Below, one piece after another: positions 61,848-64,000 of a DNA stretch of 64,000 nucleotides; position 1 is the stretch's first letter; the number at the start of each line of letters is the position of its first letter. Both the position numbers and the translations under genes were made by a program. The stretch covers positions 248,001-312,000 of the forward strand of contig NZ_JAAMQU010000005.1 of NCBI RefSeq assembly GCF_013522925.1, given 5' to 3'. The stretch comes from Pseudomonas japonica (GTDB lineage: Bacteria; Pseudomonadota; Gammaproteobacteria; Pseudomonadales; Pseudomonadaceae). Below the pieces are notes generated by a model. It made no database searches. It saw nothing but the letters and a program-made list of their open reading frames with translations, and was not told where the DNA came from.

Positions 61848-63044
61848 ATGTCTTTGCCCAGCCTTCGCCTCAAAGCCAACGCCGACCGTCGGTTGCGCGC
61901 CGGTCATCTATGGGTGTTCAGCAACGAAGTGGACGTTGCCGCAACGCCACTGCACGGCTTTCAGGCTGGCGACCAGGCGGTTCTCGAAGCCGCCGGCGGC
62001 AAGCCCCTGGGCGTGGTGGCGGTCAGCCCCAACAACCTGATCTGCGCTCGGCTGGTCTCGCGGGACCCGCGCCTGGCCCTGGACAAGTCCCTGCTGGTGC
62101 ACCGCCTCAACGTGGCCCTGTCCCTGCGCGAGCGTTTGTTCGACAAGCCCTATTACCGTCTGGTGTACGGGGATTCCGACCTGCTGCCCGGGCTGGTCGT
62201 GGACCGTTTTGGCGACGTGCTCGTGGTGCAACTGGCCTCGGCCACCATGGAAGCTCACAAGGACGACGTGCTCGCTGCGCTCATCCAGGTGCTCAAGCCC
62301 AGCGGCGTGCTGTTCAAGAATGATTCGTCGGCGCGGGATGCCGAGGGCCTGCAGCGCTACGTTGAAACGGTGTTCGGCGTGGTGCCGGAGTGGGTTGCAC
62401 TCGAAGAGAACGGCGTGAAGTTCGAGGCCCCGGTGATGCAAGGGCAAAAAACCGGCTGGTTCTACGACCACCGCATGAACCGTGCACGCCTGGCGCCCTA
62501 CGTCAAAGGCAAGCGGGTGCTGGACCTGTTCAGCTATATCGGCGGATGGGGTGTGCAAGCGGGTGCCTTCGGCGCCAGCGAAGTATTTTGCGTAGACGCC
62601 TCGGCCTTTGCGCTCGATGGGGTAGAGCGCAACGCCGCGCTCAATGGTTTCGCCGAAAAGGTCACCTGCGTGGAAGGAGACGTGTTCGAAGCGCTCAAGG
62701 AGCTGAAGGCCGCTGAAGAGCGCTTCGATGTGATCGTGGCGGACCCACCTGCGTTCATCAAGCGCAAGAAGGACCTGAAAAACGGTGAAGGCGCTTACCG
62801 CCGCCTGAACGAACAGGCCATGCGCTTGCTGAGCAAGGACGGCATCCTGGTGAGCGCTTCCTGCTCGATGCACCTGCCCGAGGATGACCTGCAGAACATC
62901 CTGCTCACCAGCGCACGCCACCTGGACCGTAATATCCAGCTGCTCGAGCGCGGTGGCCAGGGCCCAGACCACCCGGTTCACCCTGCCATTCCAGAAACCC
63001 GCTACATCAAGAGCATCACCTGTCGGCTATTGCCTAACAGCTGA
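61848..63044 (+). CDS. rlmI: 23S rRNA (cytosine-1962-C5)-methyltransferase
   Basis: 398 residues: an N-terminal PUA domain (about 1-80, LRLKANADRRLRAGHLWVFSNEVD), then a class I methyltransferase with GWFYDHRMNRA, VLDLFSYIGGWGVQA near 225-239, the Asp loop FDVIVADPPAF, and the catalytic Cys in SASCSMHL. Matches RlmI of E. coli. CGGAG precedes the ATG at 61848. Divergent from the HDOD gene. Confidence 0.94.
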   Translation: MSLPSLRLKANADRRLRAGHLWVFSNEVDVAATPLHGFQAGDQAVLEAAGGKPLGVVAVSPNNLICARLVSRDPRLALDKSLLVHRLNVALSLRERLFDKPYYRLVYGDSDLLPGLVVDRFGDVLVVQLASATMEAHKDDVLAALIQVLKPSGVLFKNDSSARDAEGLQRYVETVFGVVPEWVALEENGVKFEAPVMQGQKTGWFYDHRMNRARLAPYVKGKRVLDLFSYIGGWGVQAGAFGASEVFCVDASAFALDGVERNAALNGFAEKVTCVEGDVFEALKELKAAEERFDVIVADPPAFIKRKKDLKNGEGAYRRLNEQAMRLLSKDGILVSASCSMHLPEDDLQNILLTSARHLDRNIQLLERGGQGPDHPVHPAIPETRYIKSITCRLLPNS

Positions 63045-63087
63045 TCCGGGGCTTTTCTTTTCCCTTCAGATTTGGGGGTCTGGCCCC

Positions 63088-63179
63088 GGCCCTCTCGCCT
63101 CGTACAGCGACCATCCCCCTTTGTGACGTGGACGATTCGTCGTCCTAAGCACGTGATGGCGCCGTGGGGCGAGAGGGCC
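63088..63179. other. folded element with 12-bp perfect outer arms
   Basis: Outer arms GGCCCTCTCGCC (63088-63099) and GGCGAGAGGGCC (63168-63179) pair fully. Inside, ACGT (63126-63129) with ACGT (63151-63154), and GGACGA (63130-63135), TTCG, TCGTCC (63140-63145) stack into a hairpin with a UUCG loop. It lies in the 254-base gap between rlmI and the MFS gene. No coding frame and no T run. The rest of the gap (63180-63298) shows nothing else recognisable. Confidence 0.55.
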
Positions 63180-63298
63180 TCTCTTCAGTGACTTCGCTAG
63201 ATCGGCCGTTGTGCCAGAACTTTCCTACGCCACTCTACGCACCTGCTCGTCCGCGCTTCAGTTACGCTCAGAACTGCTTCGGAAATAGCGAGAGCCTT

Positions 63299-64000
63299 AT
63301 GGCGGCGATCAAGCCTGTTTTCATACTGCTGTTACTGATGTCCATGCTTGGCGTCTTCCCCATAGACGTCATCCTGCCCTCCATACCTGCGCTGGCCCGG
63401 CACCTGGGTACGCAAACGCAGTCGATCACTGCCAGCATCGGCTTGCTGACAGTGCTGGTGGCACTCGCTCAACTGGTAATCGGCCGGGCTTCGGACCGGT
63501 ACGGCCGCAAACCGTTGCTACTGGCCAGCCTCGTGGTAGCGATCGCAGGCTCGATCGGGTGTACCTACGCTCAAACCGCTACAGCCTTCCATGCCTGGCG
63601 CGCCATACAGGCCATCGGCTGCGGCGGTTTCGTGCTGGCGCATGCCCTGGTACAGGATTTGTTCGACGCCGAGCAGCGAACGCGCCAGCGGATCTGGCTC
63701 AGCACCGCCGGCGGTGTGTTTATTTCGATCTCGCCATTGTTTGGGGTATTTCTACAAACCCACGCCGGATGGCAGGGAAGCTTTTGGGTATTTGCACTGC
63801 TCGCAAGCCTGGCCATGCTGCTGTCGGCGAAGGCGTTGCCGAGCAGCGGCAAACGTCACAACTTCAGCACCAATGGAGACTCAACGCCTGCCAACCCGGT
63901 GCGTTTCAGCTGTGCCGCGGCCATCACCATGCTTGGCTTTGTCGCCCATTTCAGTTTCATCGTGTTGTCTCCAGTGGTCTTTCTGGAACTGCTCCAGACC
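63299..64000 (+). CDS. MFS drug-efflux transporter of Bcr/CflA type, N-terminal part
   Basis: Open frame from the ATG at 63299 to the window edge, 234 codons, no stop. Reads MAAIKPVFILLLLMSMLGV, a first membrane helix, then PIDVILPSIPALARHLGTQTQ with the motif D1 pattern of drug:proton antiporters, and the cytoplasmic loop GRASDRYGRKPLL (MFS motif A). At least six hydrophobic helices are present. Bcr/CflA relatives export bicyclomycin, chloramphenicol and similar compounds; substrate here unknown. The C-terminal half is outside the window. Confidence 0.85.
   Translation, partial: MAAIKPVFILLLLMSMLGVFPIDVILPSIPALARHLGTQTQSITASIGLLTVLVALAQLVIGRASDRYGRKPLLLASLVVAIAGSIGCTYAQTATAFHAWRAIQAIGCGGFVLAHALVQDLFDAEQRTRQRIWLSTAGGVFISISPLFGVFLQTHAGWQGSFWVFALLASLAMLLSAKALPSSGKRHNFSTNGDSTPANPVRFSCAAAITMLGFVAHFSFIVLSPVVFLELLQT

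Overview
The window is a compact, GC-rich chromosomal segment from a Pseudomonas, most like the P. putida/P. fluorescens side of the genus. I base this on gene order (tktA-epd-pgk; pilGHIJ-chpA-chpC beside gshB-tonB3-algH-ruvX-pyrR-pyrB-pyrC'; pilT beside yggS-proC-yggT-metX-metW; ftsY-ftsE-ftsX-rpoH) and on the SAH riboswitch in front of ahcY. No species can be named from this alone. I see no insertion sequence, prophage, CRISPR array, rRNA or tRNA. Coding density is high and most genes form short operons with 1-14 bp overlaps.

Layout. 1-3.5 kb: central carbon genes on the minus strand (tktA, epd, the start of pgk). 3.6-6 kb: an ArsR-methyltransferase fusion regulator (SahR-like) with metK, beside a perfect 22-bp palindrome. 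6-10 kb: ligB, a DUF1090 protein, MAPEG, EamA and thioesterase genes. 10-12.5 kb: SAH riboswitch, ahcY, metF. 12.5-19.2 kb: a periplasmic binding protein, rhlE, yceI with cytochrome b561, bioA, rsmE. 19.2-28 kb: the Pil-Chp chemosensory operon in a reduced form without pilK and chpB. 28-34 kb: gshB, tonB3, algH, ruvX, pyrR, pyrB and the inactive dihydroorotase pyrC'. 34-37.4 kb: an accessory-looking patch (a DUF115-like gene, a glycosyltransferase-like gene, a duplicated TM2 membrane protein, a C40 peptidase). 37.4-47.9 kb: pilT, yggS, proC, yggT, metX, metW, rdgB, hemW, trmB, thiG, thiS, mtgA. 47.9-52 kb: rpoH and ftsXEY. 52-57.5 kb: an M16 protease pair, rsmD, a YheT-type hydrolase, a sulfurtransferase. 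57.5-64 kb: a TetR regulator divergent from an orphan carrier protein, then coaD, a ferredoxin, mutM, an HDOD gene, rlmI and the start of an MFS pump.

Two themes recur. The methionine/SAM cycle appears repeatedly (metK, ahcY, metF, metX, metW) with two likely SAH or SAM sensors, one protein and one RNA. Twitching motility genes also recur (pilG-chpC, tonB3, pilT). The most unusual items are the stand-alone carrier protein beside coaD with an inverted repeat inside its promoter, the SahR-like operator region, the pyrC'-pilT patch with a 76-bp convergent gene overlap, two mutually exclusive hairpins before metX, and a folded element between rlmI and the MFS gene.
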